A DNA stretch of 64,000 bases from an uncultured Bacilli bacterium (GTDB lineage Bacteria > Bacillota_I > Bacilli_A > RF39 > UBA660). Location: contig CAKPMB010000002.1 in assembly GCA_934167885.1 (NCBI GenBank), positions 1 through 64,000 of the forward strand, in the 5' to 3' direction. Shown here piece by piece: positions 26,673-36,367 of this stretch. Position 1 is the first letter of the stretch. Each line of letters opens with the position of its first letter. Below the pieces are notes generated by a model. It did no database searches and was not told where the DNA came from. It was given only the letters and a program-made list of their open reading frames with translations. A program made the position numbers and the translations under genes.

Positions 26673-28795
26673 TACACCTTCCTTAAACTTTTATGATTTT
26701 TCATTAACGTTTTTACTCCATATGGCATTTTAAAAGCCACTTTTACTATTGTATCTGTAACTGTTAATACTTTACCTGTTCCAAAATTATCATGATAAAC
26801 AAAATCCCCAACTTGATAGTCATCGACTACTTCCTTAGTCCAATTGCTATTAGCAACTTTAACTACCTTGTTTAAATTATTATTTGTTTTTTCTCTATAA
26901 GCCTCCCTTTCATTACTACTAACGATATCTAAATCATCTTTATTTATTTCATTTATAAAACGACTAACACCATTAACTTGATCCATACCATATAAAACAC
27001 GCATACAAGCATTCGTTAAATAAAGTTTTTTACGAGCTCTTGTAATAGCGACATAACAAAGACGTCTTTCTTCTTCTATTTCACTTTCATCATTTAAACA
27101 ATTACTATGTGGGAATAAATTCTCTTCAAGGCCTGTAACAAAAACATAGTCAAATTCAAGGCCCTTAACAGCATGCACCGTCATTAATGTAACTCTATTA
27201 GATGTATCAGTAATTTCCGTATTATCACTAATTAAACCGACTTCGTATAAAAAGTCTGAAAGTGAAATAACACCATATTTTTCTTCAAAAGCTTTCGTAA
27301 TAGATTTAAATTCTTCTAGGTTATCAAGTCTTAAATCGGCTTCGAGTGATTTTTCATCTTCTAATTCCTTCTTAAGGCCTGATTTTTCTAAAACAAGGTC
27401 AACAAGTTCGGTTAAACTTAAATCACTACTAGCATCGATTAATTCATTAATTAATTTTTTAAATTCTAACGCCTTACCACTTTCAATAACGTCAAATAAA
27501 CTAGTTTCATTCCCCTCGGCTTTCTTTGTTAAATCTTCAATCGTTTTTTGACCAATACCTCGCTTTGGAGTGTTAATAGCTCGAAGAAGACTTATAGAAT
27601 CGCGTGGATTATTAATTAATTTTAAGTAAGCAATCAAATCTTTTATTTCTTTACGTGAATAAAAGTTAACACTACCAATAATTCTATACGGTATATTATG
27701 CTTTAATAACGCTTCTTCAAACGCTCTTGACTGTGCATTTGTTCTATATAATATGACAATATCATCATACGATACATTATTTTTGATAATACCATTTATT
27801 TCATTAATTATATAATTTATTTCATCAAGACCATTACGAGCGCGATAGTATGTTACTTTATCCCCATCGCCTAAGACAGAAATTAAATACTTGTCATAGC
27901 GATTAACATTATTTTTTATTACACTGTTAGCAACGTCTAATATATTTTTAGTGCTTCGATAATTCTTATCTAAAACAATCGTTGAACATGTTGGATAATC
28001 TTTTTCAAAATTTAAAATATTTTTAAAATTAGCGCCTCTAAAACCATATATTGTTTGATCAGAATCCCCAACAACACAAATATTTTGATACTTTTTACTT
28101 ATCATTTTTGTTAAAACATATTGAGCTTCATTGGTATCTTGATACTCATCAATCAAAATATATTTAAATTTATCTTGATAATGTTCAAGTATATCTTTAT
28201 TTTTTCTAAATAAAATAATAGGCATAACTAATAAATCATCAAAATCAACCCCATTATTATCTAATAGTTCTTTAGAATATCTTTTATATACTTCTTGCAA
28301 TAATCTATCATAATCATTCTTAATATATTTATTAAATCCTTCCCAATCCATCAATTCATTTTTAAGGGAACTTATACTATTTTTGAAATTTTTAGGTGGA
28401 AACTGTTTAGTATCTACATTCATATTTTTTAAAATTCGCTTAATAATGGCAAGACTATCTTCACTATCAAAGATAGTAAAGTTATTTTCAAGTCCTAATT
28501 CTTTATAATTTTCGCGAATTACTCTAAGACCAAAGGAATGAAATGTCGAAATTTGCATGGTTAAAGCAGCATCCCCTACTAGTCCAATAACTCGATCACG
28601 CATTTCTTTAGCCGCTTTATTGGTAAATGTTATTGCTAAAATATTAAAAGGACTTATTCCTTTTTCAATCATGTAAGCTATCCTGCTTGTTAATACTCGT
28701 GTCTTACCACTTCCAGCTCCTGCTACAACAAGCAAGGGGCCATCTATCAATGTGACAGCTTTTCTTTGTTCATTATTTAGCATATCTAAATTCAT
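26672..28795 (-). CDS. pcrA: ATP-dependent DNA helicase PcrA/UvrD
   Basis: A superfamily 1A 3'-5' helicase of repair and replication-fork maintenance. Motifs: Walker A AGAGSGKTRVLTSR, Ia AITFTNKAAKEMR, II ILIDEYQDTNEAQY, III VVGDSDQTIYGFRGA, IV VILYRTNAQSR, V VTLMTVHAVKGLEFDYVFV, VI LCYVAITRARKKLYL. The C-terminal Tudor-like RNA-polymerase-binding domain (VGDFVYHDNFGTGKVL) is present. 707 aa, normal for Gram-positive PcrA. Confidence 0.95.
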
Positions 28796-28856
28796 ACTTT
28801 ATACCTCTAATATATTATACTATATCAAATCAAACTTTAAAATATCTTTGACAAAA

Positions 28857-29960
28857 TTATTTATGAACCAAAACTTTAGTGCCAACACTAACATTATCAT
28901 AGATAGTTGGCACTAATTCTTTAGGAATATTAACACATCCATGACTACCATGCATAATATAAATATCGCCACCAAACTTCTTACGCCATGAAGCATCATG
29001 TAAGCCAATACCTCCATCAAAAGGCATCCAATAATTAACCCAACTCTTATAATCTTCACCAGTTAAATAACGACCTTCTTCTTTAGCATAAATTTTAAAT
29101 AAACCTATATTAGTAGGCGTATCACTTTTACCAGTCGTAACGGAAGTTTCAAGGATAACTTCATTATCATGATAAAGCCATAATGTTTGTTCACTTATAT
29201 CAATTAAGACAAACACCCCTTCCATCTTTTTAGTCCATTCCTTCATAACATAGCCAAAATTAAAACCATTATATTGCACAAAATACCAATCATCTAATTC
29301 TTTTAAAACAATCATACTCTCGTATTTGCTTAACGCTCCTATTTTATATGACTCTTTACTATTACTAATCCTAACATTTAATCCACTTGTAGCGTATGCA
29401 ATATAAAGAGGCTTTATTTCATTAAGGTTAACCTCTGGAAACAATGTATTAACATAATCTGTAACTGATATAAAGAATTCGCAAGATGAATAACCAATTT
29501 TGTTTTGATACTTAATCAAATACCAACCATTACTTGTCTTAGCAAGCACTGAACAGACAGCGGAAGGAGCAACACTACCTATTTTTTGACTATCAAGACT
29601 TGGCGATATGCGCATATTAACTTTGCAAGTTGCCATTATTTTATCTAAACATGAATAGTGTTCAACGTCTTCCACCGCTATGCCAGTCTTTTCAATAAAA
29701 TCGCCCAAAACATAACCTAATTTATTGTTGTATAATATTAAATTCCAATTATCATCCCTAAAAATTCTATAAATAACTTCATCTTTATTAATGTGTGATA
29801 TTATTTGACCATCAAGAGAAGGTGAAAGTCGCATATTAACATTTTGAATAGTTCTAACCTCATCATTGGTATTGACAATTTCACCATATGAAGAAGATGT
29901 TAGTGCAATAGAAGAAGCCATTAATAAAGAAAAAAGTTTCTTTCTAATATGTAAATTCAT
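28857..29960 (-). CDS. Secreted L,D-transpeptidase (YkuD) with three SH3-like domains
   Basis: A signal peptide (about residues 1-26) is followed by three bacterial SH3 repeats marked by VNMRLSPSLDGQ, VNMRISPSLDSQ and LNVRISNSKES. The YkuD catalytic domain (VLIDISEQTLWLYHDNEVI to the end) carries HGSHGCVNIP with the catalytic His and Cys. Such enzymes make 3-3 cross-links in peptidoglycan and resist most penicillins. SH3 parts bind the wall. 367 aa. It sits after tdk with a GGAGGGAAT ribosome site. Confidence 0.92.
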   Translation of the reverse strand: MNLHIRKKLFSLLMASSIALTSSSYGEIVNTNDEVRTIQNVNMRLSPSLDGQIISHINKDEVIYRIFRDDNWNLILYNNKLGYVLGDFIEKTGIAVEDVEHYSCLDKIMATCKVNMRISPSLDSQKIGSVAPSAVCSVLAKTSNGWYLIKYQNKIGYSSCEFFISVTDYVNTLFPEVNLNEIKPLYIAYATSGLNVRISNSKESYKIGALSKYESMIVLKELDDWYFVQYNGFNFGYVMKEWTKKMEGVFVLIDISEQTLWLYHDNEVILETSVTTGKSDTPTNIGLFKIYAKEEGRYLTGEDYKSWVNYWMPFDGGIGLHDASWRKKFGGDIYIMHGSHGCVNIPKELVPTIYDNVSVGTKVLVHK

Positions 29961-29976
29961 ATTCCCTCCATAAAAT

Positions 29977-29997
29977 AAAAAGACCTATATAGGCCTA
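29977..29997 (-). terminator. Weak terminator after tdk
   Basis: A GGCCTATATAGGTC-type hairpin at the tdk stop followed by five T on the minus strand; short stem with a G-U pair. Confidence 0.45.
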
Positions 29998-30585
29998 TCT
30001 TTCATCAAATTTTTTTCTTGTTTTAAGACGAAAACATCTAGCACATGCAACGGTATAAGTAACTTTGCCTTCACCATCTATAGCTACACTATCGCCTTCT
30101 GTTTGCACTACCCCATCAATTAAGCGCACATTAAACATTGCCTTCTTACCACATTCACAAATAGTTTTAATCTCGGTTAATTCATGTGCAATATCTAAAA
30201 GTCTGCGACTACCAGTAAAAGGCTTTCCTTGAAAATCAGTTCGTAAGCCATAACACATTACTGGAATATTTAAATCAATAACAACATCCATTAATTGATT
30301 AACTTGCTTCTCACTTAAAAATTGAGCCTCATCCACAATAAATAAGTCAACATTAGTATATTTTTCAACAATAATATCATAAATATTAGCCTTAGCATCA
30401 ATCAATAAATCAACTTTCTTCTTAGCACCAATTCGTGAAACAACATAATCATTACCCTTAGTATCAACTTTAGGTTTCATTAATATAGCCTTCATGCCTT
30501 GTTCTTCATAATTGTATGCACATTGAATAATTCTTGTTGTTTTGCCAGAGTTCATCGCTCCATAAAAAAAGTATAATTTTGCCAC
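29995..30585 (-). CDS. tdk: Thymidine kinase (Tdk)
   Basis: Phosphorylates thymidine in the salvage pathway. Type II TK features: P-loop FYGAMNSGKTTRIIQ at the N-terminus, IVDEAQFLSEKQ, the lasso/zinc site (ICECGKKAMF ... VACARCFRL) and VQTEGDSVAIDGEGKV. 196 aa, normal. The C-terminus ends in TRKKFDE, just at a hairpin terminator. Confidence 0.94.
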   Translation of the reverse strand: MAKLYFFYGAMNSGKTTRIIQCAYNYEEQGMKAILMKPKVDTKGNDYVVSRIGAKKKVDLLIDAKANIYDIIVEKYTNVDLFIVDEAQFLSEKQVNQLMDVVIDLNIPVMCYGLRTDFQGKPFTGSRRLLDIAHELTEIKTICECGKKAMFNVRLIDGVVQTEGDSVAIDGEGKVTYTVACARCFRLKTRKKFDER

Positions 30586-30657
30586 TACTCATCACCAAGT
30601 TAAGAATAGCAAAAGTTATATGCCTAAACAATGTTTTTGACATTTTTTTACTTAACA

Positions 30658-30900
30658 TTAATCATTAAGTTTAAAGCCCAATATTTTTTTACACTTTCTT
30701 ATTTCTTTTTCTAATTTATTTATTTTTTTATCGCCTATTTTAATCATTTCAAGATTCTCTTCTTTTTCTTTATTTAAATCTCTTAATAAATCATCATACA
30801 AATTATGTTCATATTTTCTTAAATGAAACATAATCACCGCGATGACAGTAAGACCACTTAAGAATAAAAAGATTATTTGCCAAAATACTACTTCTTCCAT
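30658..30900 (-). CDS. Small membrane protein with coiled-coil tail, unknown
   Basis: 80 aa: an N-terminal hydrophobic helix (VVFWQIIFLFLSGLTVIAVIMF) and a charged coiled-coil tail (LNKEKEENLEMIKIGDKK). The layout resembles small divisome/EzrA- or FtsL-like or Phr-type proteins, but no family can be named. The ribosome site AAAAGGAG lies within the end of the preceding small gene, with a 13-bp overlap; the two are translated as a pair. Confidence 0.6.
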   Translation of the reverse strand: MEEVVFWQIIFLFLSGLTVIAVIMFHLRKYEHNLYDDLLRDLNKEKEENLEMIKIGDKKINKLEKEIRKCKKILGFKLND

Positions 30901-31139
30901 GAAAATGCTCCTTTTACCCTTACCAACATTTTAAGATAAAATAATTGCCACCATCTTTTTAAAATGACTATTCTCTGCCTTTTTAACATTGTTTGATACT
31001 TACCATACTCTGTATCCCATGACAATATTTTTTTATAATAAAAGACTTTCTTACGCTCATCGATAATGACATACACGCAATAAACCACTAACAAAATGGT
31101 TAGTATAGAAACCAACACAATATACTTAATAACATCCAT
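30888..31139 (-). CDS. Small membrane protein, unknown (pair with 30658-30900)
   Basis: 83 aa: one N-terminal membrane helix (YIVLVSILTILLVVYCVYVII), then a basic, aromatic tail (LKRQRIVILKRWWQLFYL) probably lying against the inner membrane face. It overlaps its partner by 13 bp. No homolog recognised. Confidence 0.55.
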   Translation of the reverse strand: MDVIKYIVLVSILTILLVVYCVYVIIDERKKVFYYKKILSWDTEYGKYQTMLKRQRIVILKRWWQLFYLKMLVRVKGAFSWKK

Positions 31140-31222
31140 AACTACTACCTACTACTATGATAATATATCACACAAAAGGGTAAAAGAAAACATAATCGTT
31201 AACATTTTCAAATAATATTTTG

Positions 31223-32095
31223 CTAGTTGCCTACAACATAATCATATACTTCTTGAATGGTTTTATCAAAATCATCAAAGTTAACATTAAACCATTTAAC
31301 ATCCATTTGATGATTAAAAAAGGTCCATTGACGTTTAGCGAAATTACGTGAATTTTTACGAATTAAATCAAGACTTTCCTCAAGAGATAATTCCTTATCA
31401 AAATAGCGATATAATTCTTTATAGCCAATACCAGTCATAATAGCTTTACTATAAATATTATTTTTATATAACGCCAAGACTTCTTCAACTAGGCCTTCAC
31501 TTACCATTTTATCAACACGTTTATTGATAACATCATATAATTTTTCACGATTACTCGTAAGACCTATCGTTACAAAATCATACATTTTTTCATTAATTGT
31601 CTTGCATATTTGATTATTATTTCTAATTTTATTAAGTTCACGCACTAAGCGTTTACGATTATTAACATGAATGTTAGTCTCATAATATTTTGCTATTTCT
31701 TGTTTTAATTCTTCATTTGTCATATTAGTAAATTCTGAATGAAATTTTTCATCTTGAAATTGATAATTATATAGAGCGCTTTTAATATATAGACCACTAC
31801 CTCCTACTAAAATCGCACACTTACCTCTTTTTAAAATATCATCAATAACGCTTCTTGCATCGCTTTGATAATTATAAATATTGTAATCAAAAGTTGGTGA
31901 ACATATATCAAACAAGTGATGGGGAACACCTTCTTTTTCACATTCTTTTACTTTAGCGGTTCCTATATCAAGTCCTTGATATACTTGCATACTATCGGCA
32001 TTTATAATTTCACCATTTAACATTTTAGCAAGTGAAACACTTAACTTTGTTTTACCAACACCGGTTGGCCCTACTATAACAATTATTTTTTTCAT
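31223..32095 (-). CDS. miaA: tRNA dimethylallyltransferase (MiaA)
   Basis: Adds the dimethylallyl group to A37 of tRNAs reading UNN codons. Motifs: IVGPTGVGKTKLSVSLAK (P-loop), INADSMQVYQGLDIGTAK, GVPHHLFDI, VGGSGLYIKSALY and RNFAKRQWTFF. 290 aa. The start overlaps the mutL stop (ATGA), so the two are translationally coupled, the usual mutL-miaA order. Confidence 0.95.
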   Translation of the reverse strand: MKKIIVIVGPTGVGKTKLSVSLAKMLNGEIINADSMQVYQGLDIGTAKVKECEKEGVPHHLFDICSPTFDYNIYNYQSDARSVIDDILKRGKCAILVGGSGLYIKSALYNYQFQDEKFHSEFTNMTNEELKQEIAKYYETNIHVNNRKRLVRELNKIRNNNQICKTINEKMYDFVTIGLTSNREKLYDVINKRVDKMVSEGLVEEVLALYKNNIYSKAIMTGIGYKELYRYFDKELSLEESLDLIRKNSRNFAKRQWTFFNHQMDVKWFNVNFDDFDKTIQEVYDYVVGN

Positions 32096-33900
32096 ATTGA
32101 CCTCTTAAATAATTTTTCTAAATCATATTTTGAATAAGTGATAATCGTTGGTCTACCATGAGGACAAGTCCAAGGATTATCCATAGTAATTAACGTATTT
32201 AATAAATATTCCATATCATCTTGGGTAAGGGCGTCATGCGCTTTAATACTCATTCTACAGGCCATTGTCATGGATAAACGTTCATTAAACTTACGAGCTG
32301 AAAAGTCCTCTGTATGAATAATAATATCAATTATCTTTCTAATTGCCTCATTTAAGTTATAATCTTTTAACCATGTTGGATGACTTCTAATAACCAACGT
32401 ATTTATTCCAAACTCTTCATATTTAAAATTAAGTCTATCTAATATATCAAAATGTTCTTTTAAAATAATATAATCGTTTGATGGCAATTCTATGGTAATA
32501 GGAATTAATAAATCAATAGTATTGGCACTATGATTAGTTAAAGCCTTATAACATTTTTCATAGTTAATACGTTCAGCTGCAGCATGTTGATCAATTATAT
32601 ACATACCATCTTCATTTTCACCTATAATATATGTATTATAAACAACACCAACCGGATGAATGGGTTTTATGGCACGCACATTTTTATTAATAACCAAAAC
32701 ATCACCATCTTGCTTAATGCCAATATCACTTTTTTTAACATCATTTAATTCTTCACGATTTTTCAAATATGTTTCATTTTCGTCATTAACCGAAAAAGCA
32801 AATTTTAATTCTTCCACATTTTTATCATTAGGACTTTCATAATAAACTTCTGGAACCTTTTTTGAAGAAATATCCTTAAGCACATTCTCAGTATTAATAT
32901 CAATTTCTGGAATTAGTAACATATGTTGTAATTCTTTTTGAATAGTTGTAAAGATAAGATTTTTTAAATCATCTATTTTTGAGAATTTAACATCCATTTT
33001 GGTTGGATGAATATTAACATCAATTAAATAAGGATCAGCGATAATATTTATAACAAAGACCGGGAAACGATCTTCTGGAATATATGTATGATATCCTTCA
33101 CAAATAGTTTTAATAACTTCTTGATTTTTAACGACCCGATTATTTACTAAAATAGTTATACTGTTACGATTACTACGACTAACTTCGGGATATGACATAT
33201 AACCTACTATTTGAAAATCATCATTTTTTCCTTCAATTAAAACCATCTTTTTCGTCGTAGCAAGACCATATATGGCATTTATAACCTTTAATAAATTACC
33301 ACTGCCATCCGTATTAAGTAGTTCTTTTTCATTATTTACAAGAACAAATTTAATATTAGGATAAGATAGGGCCATTTTATTAACATAATCTGTAATGTTA
33401 GCAAGCTCTGTCCATAAACTTCTTAAATATTTAAGTCGCACGGGTGTATTATAAAACAAATTGCTCACAGTTATGGATGTTCCCTTACGAATAGGTGAAT
33501 CTCCTACTTGTAAAAGTTTTCCGCCATTTATTAAAACTTCCGTTCCTACTTCGCCATTACTAGTTTGAAGCAAAACTTTAGAAACACTGGCAATGGATGG
33601 TAACGCTTCCCCACGAAAACCAAGAGACGAAATATTAAATAAATCATTTAAACTATGAAGTTTAGATGTAGCATGTCTTGAAAAACAAAGCGTCGCATCT
33701 TCTCTATCCATACCAACACCATCATCAACAACTTTTATTTCTTTAACACCACTATCAATCAAACTAATTTTAATAATTGTCGCTTGGGCATCAATTGAAT
33801 TTTCAACCAATTCCTTAACAACATTCATTGTCTTTTCAACAACTTCACCAGCGGCAATCTTATTCGCTAAATCCTCACTCATTATATTAATTTTACTCAT
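32092..33900 (-). CDS. mutL: DNA mismatch repair protein MutL
   Basis: The GHKL ATPase N-domain is complete: AAGEVVEKTMNVVKELVENSIDA, DDGVGMDREDA, RHATSKLHSLNDLF and SLGFRGEALPSIASVSKV. The C-domain carries the metal-dependent nicking site DQHAAAERINYE (the DQHA-x2-E-x4-E motif), ACRMSIKAHDAL and CPHGRP, so it is an endonuclease-type MutL. 602 aa. mutS is not in the window, although it is commonly adjacent. Confidence 0.95.
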   Translation of the reverse strand: MSKINIMSEDLANKIAAGEVVEKTMNVVKELVENSIDAQATIIKISLIDSGVKEIKVVDDGVGMDREDATLCFSRHATSKLHSLNDLFNISSLGFRGEALPSIASVSKVLLQTSNGEVGTEVLINGGKLLQVGDSPIRKGTSITVSNLFYNTPVRLKYLRSLWTELANITDYVNKMALSYPNIKFVLVNNEKELLNTDGSGNLLKVINAIYGLATTKKMVLIEGKNDDFQIVGYMSYPEVSRSNRNSITILVNNRVVKNQEVIKTICEGYHTYIPEDRFPVFVINIIADPYLIDVNIHPTKMDVKFSKIDDLKNLIFTTIQKELQHMLLIPEIDINTENVLKDISSKKVPEVYYESPNDKNVEELKFAFSVNDENETYLKNREELNDVKKSDIGIKQDGDVLVINKNVRAIKPIHPVGVVYNTYIIGENEDGMYIIDQHAAAERINYEKCYKALTNHSANTIDLLIPITIELPSNDYIILKEHFDILDRLNFKYEEFGINTLVIRSHPTWLKDYNLNEAIRKIIDIIIHTEDFSARKFNERLSMTMACRMSIKAHDALTQDDMEYLLNTLITMDNPWTCPHGRPTIITYSKYDLEKLFKRSI

Positions 33901-33948
33901 ACAGCACCTTCTTCTAGTAACAATAGTATATCAAGAAAATAATAATTT

Positions 33949-35490
33949 TTAAATAATTAGTTTTAGTGTTTTAACACTTAAATTTTCCAAATAATTCTTT
34001 AAATATAAATACATTTTTACATATCTTTCATCATAATTTAAAGAGTTACTGAAAATGAGCTTATTATCCTTTAATATTAAATAAAAATACTTACAATAAC
34101 ATATACTATCTATATTACTAACATCCGTAAAAGTTCTATTACTTTCATAATCAATGCCTTTAATAATATTTAATGTATCACTGTCTAATTCATCTTTAAG
34201 CTTCCATTTAATTGTATCTAGAGGATCTTGGAAAGATACAGAGGGATTTTTTACATATATGTCACGCAAAGCAAAGTTTGGATCTTTATATATTATTTCA
34301 ACACTTAAATGATAGATATCGGTATATTGATAGGTATCGTCATCACGCTCATATATTGTTGGTGTTTTTATATCATTAGGCCACAATGTTGTCTTTGGTT
34401 TTAGAATTGAATCTCTTCCAATAACCACCACTTTTAGTGGTTCACTACTTTCATTACAAGTTTTAATAATATTCCAAATAGCTGCATTAAAAGCTCTAAT
34501 AATCTTGTCTTGATAATCCGAATATTTAGTTTTATCATATTCTATACTATTAACAATTAAAACATTACCATTTCTTTTTAAGGATGCGAACGCTAAAACC
34601 TTCTTTCCTTCACGAATTAATAAAATACGTCCATTACGACATAAGGATGCATATAATAAGTGTTCATGTGCAATATATAAAGTCCTAAAGCAACAAGATG
34701 TTTGATAGCCAAGGGTAAAAAAGATTGGATCATCTAATTTCATCATCTCATATGATAAATTATCAACCAATCCACAAACATAGGGGATACTTGCCTCAAC
34801 TCTTCTTTGCATTTTAGTATATATTAAACAAACTTCCTTTAAAATTTGCTTAGCATCATAAATAGTATTATTTCCTAAAATAATATCTTTTAAGATTTCA
34901 TCATCATATAATCTATAACAATTAGGAGGAATAAGCTCCTTACGAAAATCGTTTTTTAATCCATCAAGAACCTTTATAATTTGTTTCATTGAAACATGCT
35001 TAGAACTAGCATTTAATTCTTTAAAATGATTATAAACATAATCAAAATTTTTATATAATAAACCATTTTTATCATTTAACATATCAATAAAATGATTTTT
35101 AGAAGGTCTTTCAAACATAAAATTTATAAAACGACGATTGATATTAGGAAGATATTTACTTCCTTCTTGAATAAAATCAATATCTGTAACATCAATATTT
35201 TCTATTCTTTCTAAAAATACTCTACCAATTAAACCAAATGAACCTTTTAATATATTAAGCGACCGCTCATAGCCAAAAACGAAGTATAATTTAATACTTA
35301 TAAGGTAGCATAAGATATCGTTATCTATATATAACTTTGTTAATTTAAAAATATTATTTATATGGTGAACATTTATTTTAGCAATTTGATAGGCACTAAG
35401 ACCTGATATTAAACTACTATCATCGATTAAAATATTAAATTTTTCATAAAATAATTTAGTTATATCATTTTGTTGCATATAATTCCTCAA
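33949..35490 (-). CDS. Large soluble protein, unknown (possible GNAT-like middle part)
   Basis: 513 aa, no signal or membrane segment. The first 200 residues are helical. From about residue 255 to 345 the pattern DPIFFTLGYQTSCCFRTL, GRILLIREGKKVLAFASLKRNG and VLIVNSIEY recalls acetyltransferase-fold (GNAT-like) segments found in PcfJ-like and giant-virus proteins, where a GY-T-CC motif precedes the strands. This is a resemblance, not a match I can verify. An extended -10 (TGTTATAAT, 35499-35504) may drive it separately from gmk. It sits between gmk and mutL, among housekeeping genes. Confidence 0.6.
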   Translation of the reverse strand: MRNYMQQNDITKLFYEKFNILIDDSSLISGLSAYQIAKINVHHINNIFKLTKLYIDNDILCYLISIKLYFVFGYERSLNILKGSFGLIGRVFLERIENIDVTDIDFIQEGSKYLPNINRRFINFMFERPSKNHFIDMLNDKNGLLYKNFDYVYNHFKELNASSKHVSMKQIIKVLDGLKNDFRKELIPPNCYRLYDDEILKDIILGNNTIYDAKQILKEVCLIYTKMQRRVEASIPYVCGLVDNLSYEMMKLDDPIFFTLGYQTSCCFRTLYIAHEHLLYASLCRNGRILLIREGKKVLAFASLKRNGNVLIVNSIEYDKTKYSDYQDKIIRAFNAAIWNIIKTCNESSEPLKVVVIGRDSILKPKTTLWPNDIKTPTIYERDDDTYQYTDIYHLSVEIIYKDPNFALRDIYVKNPSVSFQDPLDTIKWKLKDELDSDTLNIIKGIDYESNRTFTDVSNIDSICYCKYFYLILKDNKLIFSNSLNYDERYVKMYLYLKNYLENLSVKTLKLII

Positions 35491-35527
35491 ATGTGTTTAT
35501 TATAACATCAATTTATCTTTAAATATG

Positions 35528-35553
35528 AAAAAAAGTAACAATTATGTTACTTT
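35528..35553 (-). terminator. Terminator after gmk
   Basis: AAAGTAAC-ATAATT-GTTACTTT followed by T residues on the minus strand, overlapping the gmk stop. Confidence 0.8.
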
Positions 35554-36113
35554 GTCATTATATTGTATAATTTTTTACAAGCCTCATCACTTTTGCCATT
35601 TTCATTAACTATTACATAATCATATAAATCTTTGGTTAATAGTTCTGCTTGGGCTGTTTGTAAACGTTTTTGGATGGCTTCTTCGGTCTCAGTTTTGCGA
35701 TCACGTAAACGACGTTCAAGATCTTCAATAGTTGGTGGCATAATGAAGACACCAATGCAGTCTTTATAATTTTGACATACTTGTTTATAACCATTAACAT
35801 CAATTTCTAGGATAACATCATAACCTTTTTGTAAATAATCAATAACCTTGTCTTTAGGTGTTCCATAATATTTGCCAGTTCCATATTGATTATATTCTAA
35901 GAAGTCATTGTGCTTTATTTTGTTATTAAATTCTTCTTCACTAATAAAGTAATAGTGAACACCCTCTCTTTCACCTTCACGTGGTGCACGGGTTGTGCAT
36001 GATACTGATAAATATAACTTTCTTCTTTCTTCTTGATATTTTTCTTGTAATAACTTAACAACTGTTCCTTTTCCAACACCGCTTGGTCCTGAAATAACAA
36101 CTAATTTACTCAT
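35547..36113 (-). CDS. gmk: Guanylate kinase (Gmk)
   Basis: Makes GDP from GMP and ATP. P-loop ISGPSGVGKGTVVKLL, then SVSCTTRAPREGEREGVHYYF (GMP site), DFLEYNQYGTGKYYGTP, VILEIDVNGYKQV and FIMPPTIEDLERRLRDR. 188 aa, normal. It supplies the guanine nucleotides that the nearby Rel enzyme uses for ppGpp. Confidence 0.95.
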   Translation of the reverse strand: MSKLVVISGPSGVGKGTVVKLLQEKYQEERRKLYLSVSCTTRAPREGEREGVHYYFISEEEFNNKIKHNDFLEYNQYGTGKYYGTPKDKVIDYLQKGYDVILEIDVNGYKQVCQNYKDCIGVFIMPPTIEDLERRLRDRKTETEEAIQKRLQTAQAELLTKDLYDYVIVNENGKSDEACKKLYNIMTK

Positions 36114-36121
36114 ATCTCTCC

Positions 36122-36367
36122 TTATTTTAATTTGACAATGGTGCAGCCTGCATTAAAATAATCTATCTTATATTCTAAAACGCGTTTATCATTTTTTAAA
36201 ACATCATAAACGACTTTTTTCAAAACTCCACCACTTATTCCGTGAACAATACAAATGTATTGCTTATGTAGACTTATATTATCATTTAGGAATTCTTCTG
36301 TCAACACTTTGGCTGATCCAGAATATTCGCCATGCAAATCTAGTGTTGGATATCTATCTTGCATCAT
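36122..36367 (-). CDS. Stand-alone Smr-domain protein
   Basis: 81 aa: a single small MutS-related domain (TLDLHGEYSGSAKVLTEEFL, VHGISGGVLKKVVYDVL, FNAGCTIVKL). Smr domains are nucleases or nucleic-acid binders; here the LDLHG and HGxSGG motifs are present, the latter a variant of HGxGxG. It overlaps the kinase gene upstream by 14 bp and precedes gmk by 8 bp. Confidence 0.85.
   Translation of the reverse strand: MMQDRYPTLDLHGEYSGSAKVLTEEFLNDNISLHKQYICIVHGISGGVLKKVVYDVLKNDKRVLEYKIDYFNAGCTIVKLK

Noticed and set aside
33949..35490. Prophage or plasmid origin of the 513-aa gene
   Set aside because: The resemblance to PcfJ-like/viral segments is weak; it sits among core genes, with ordinary composition and no phage neighbours.
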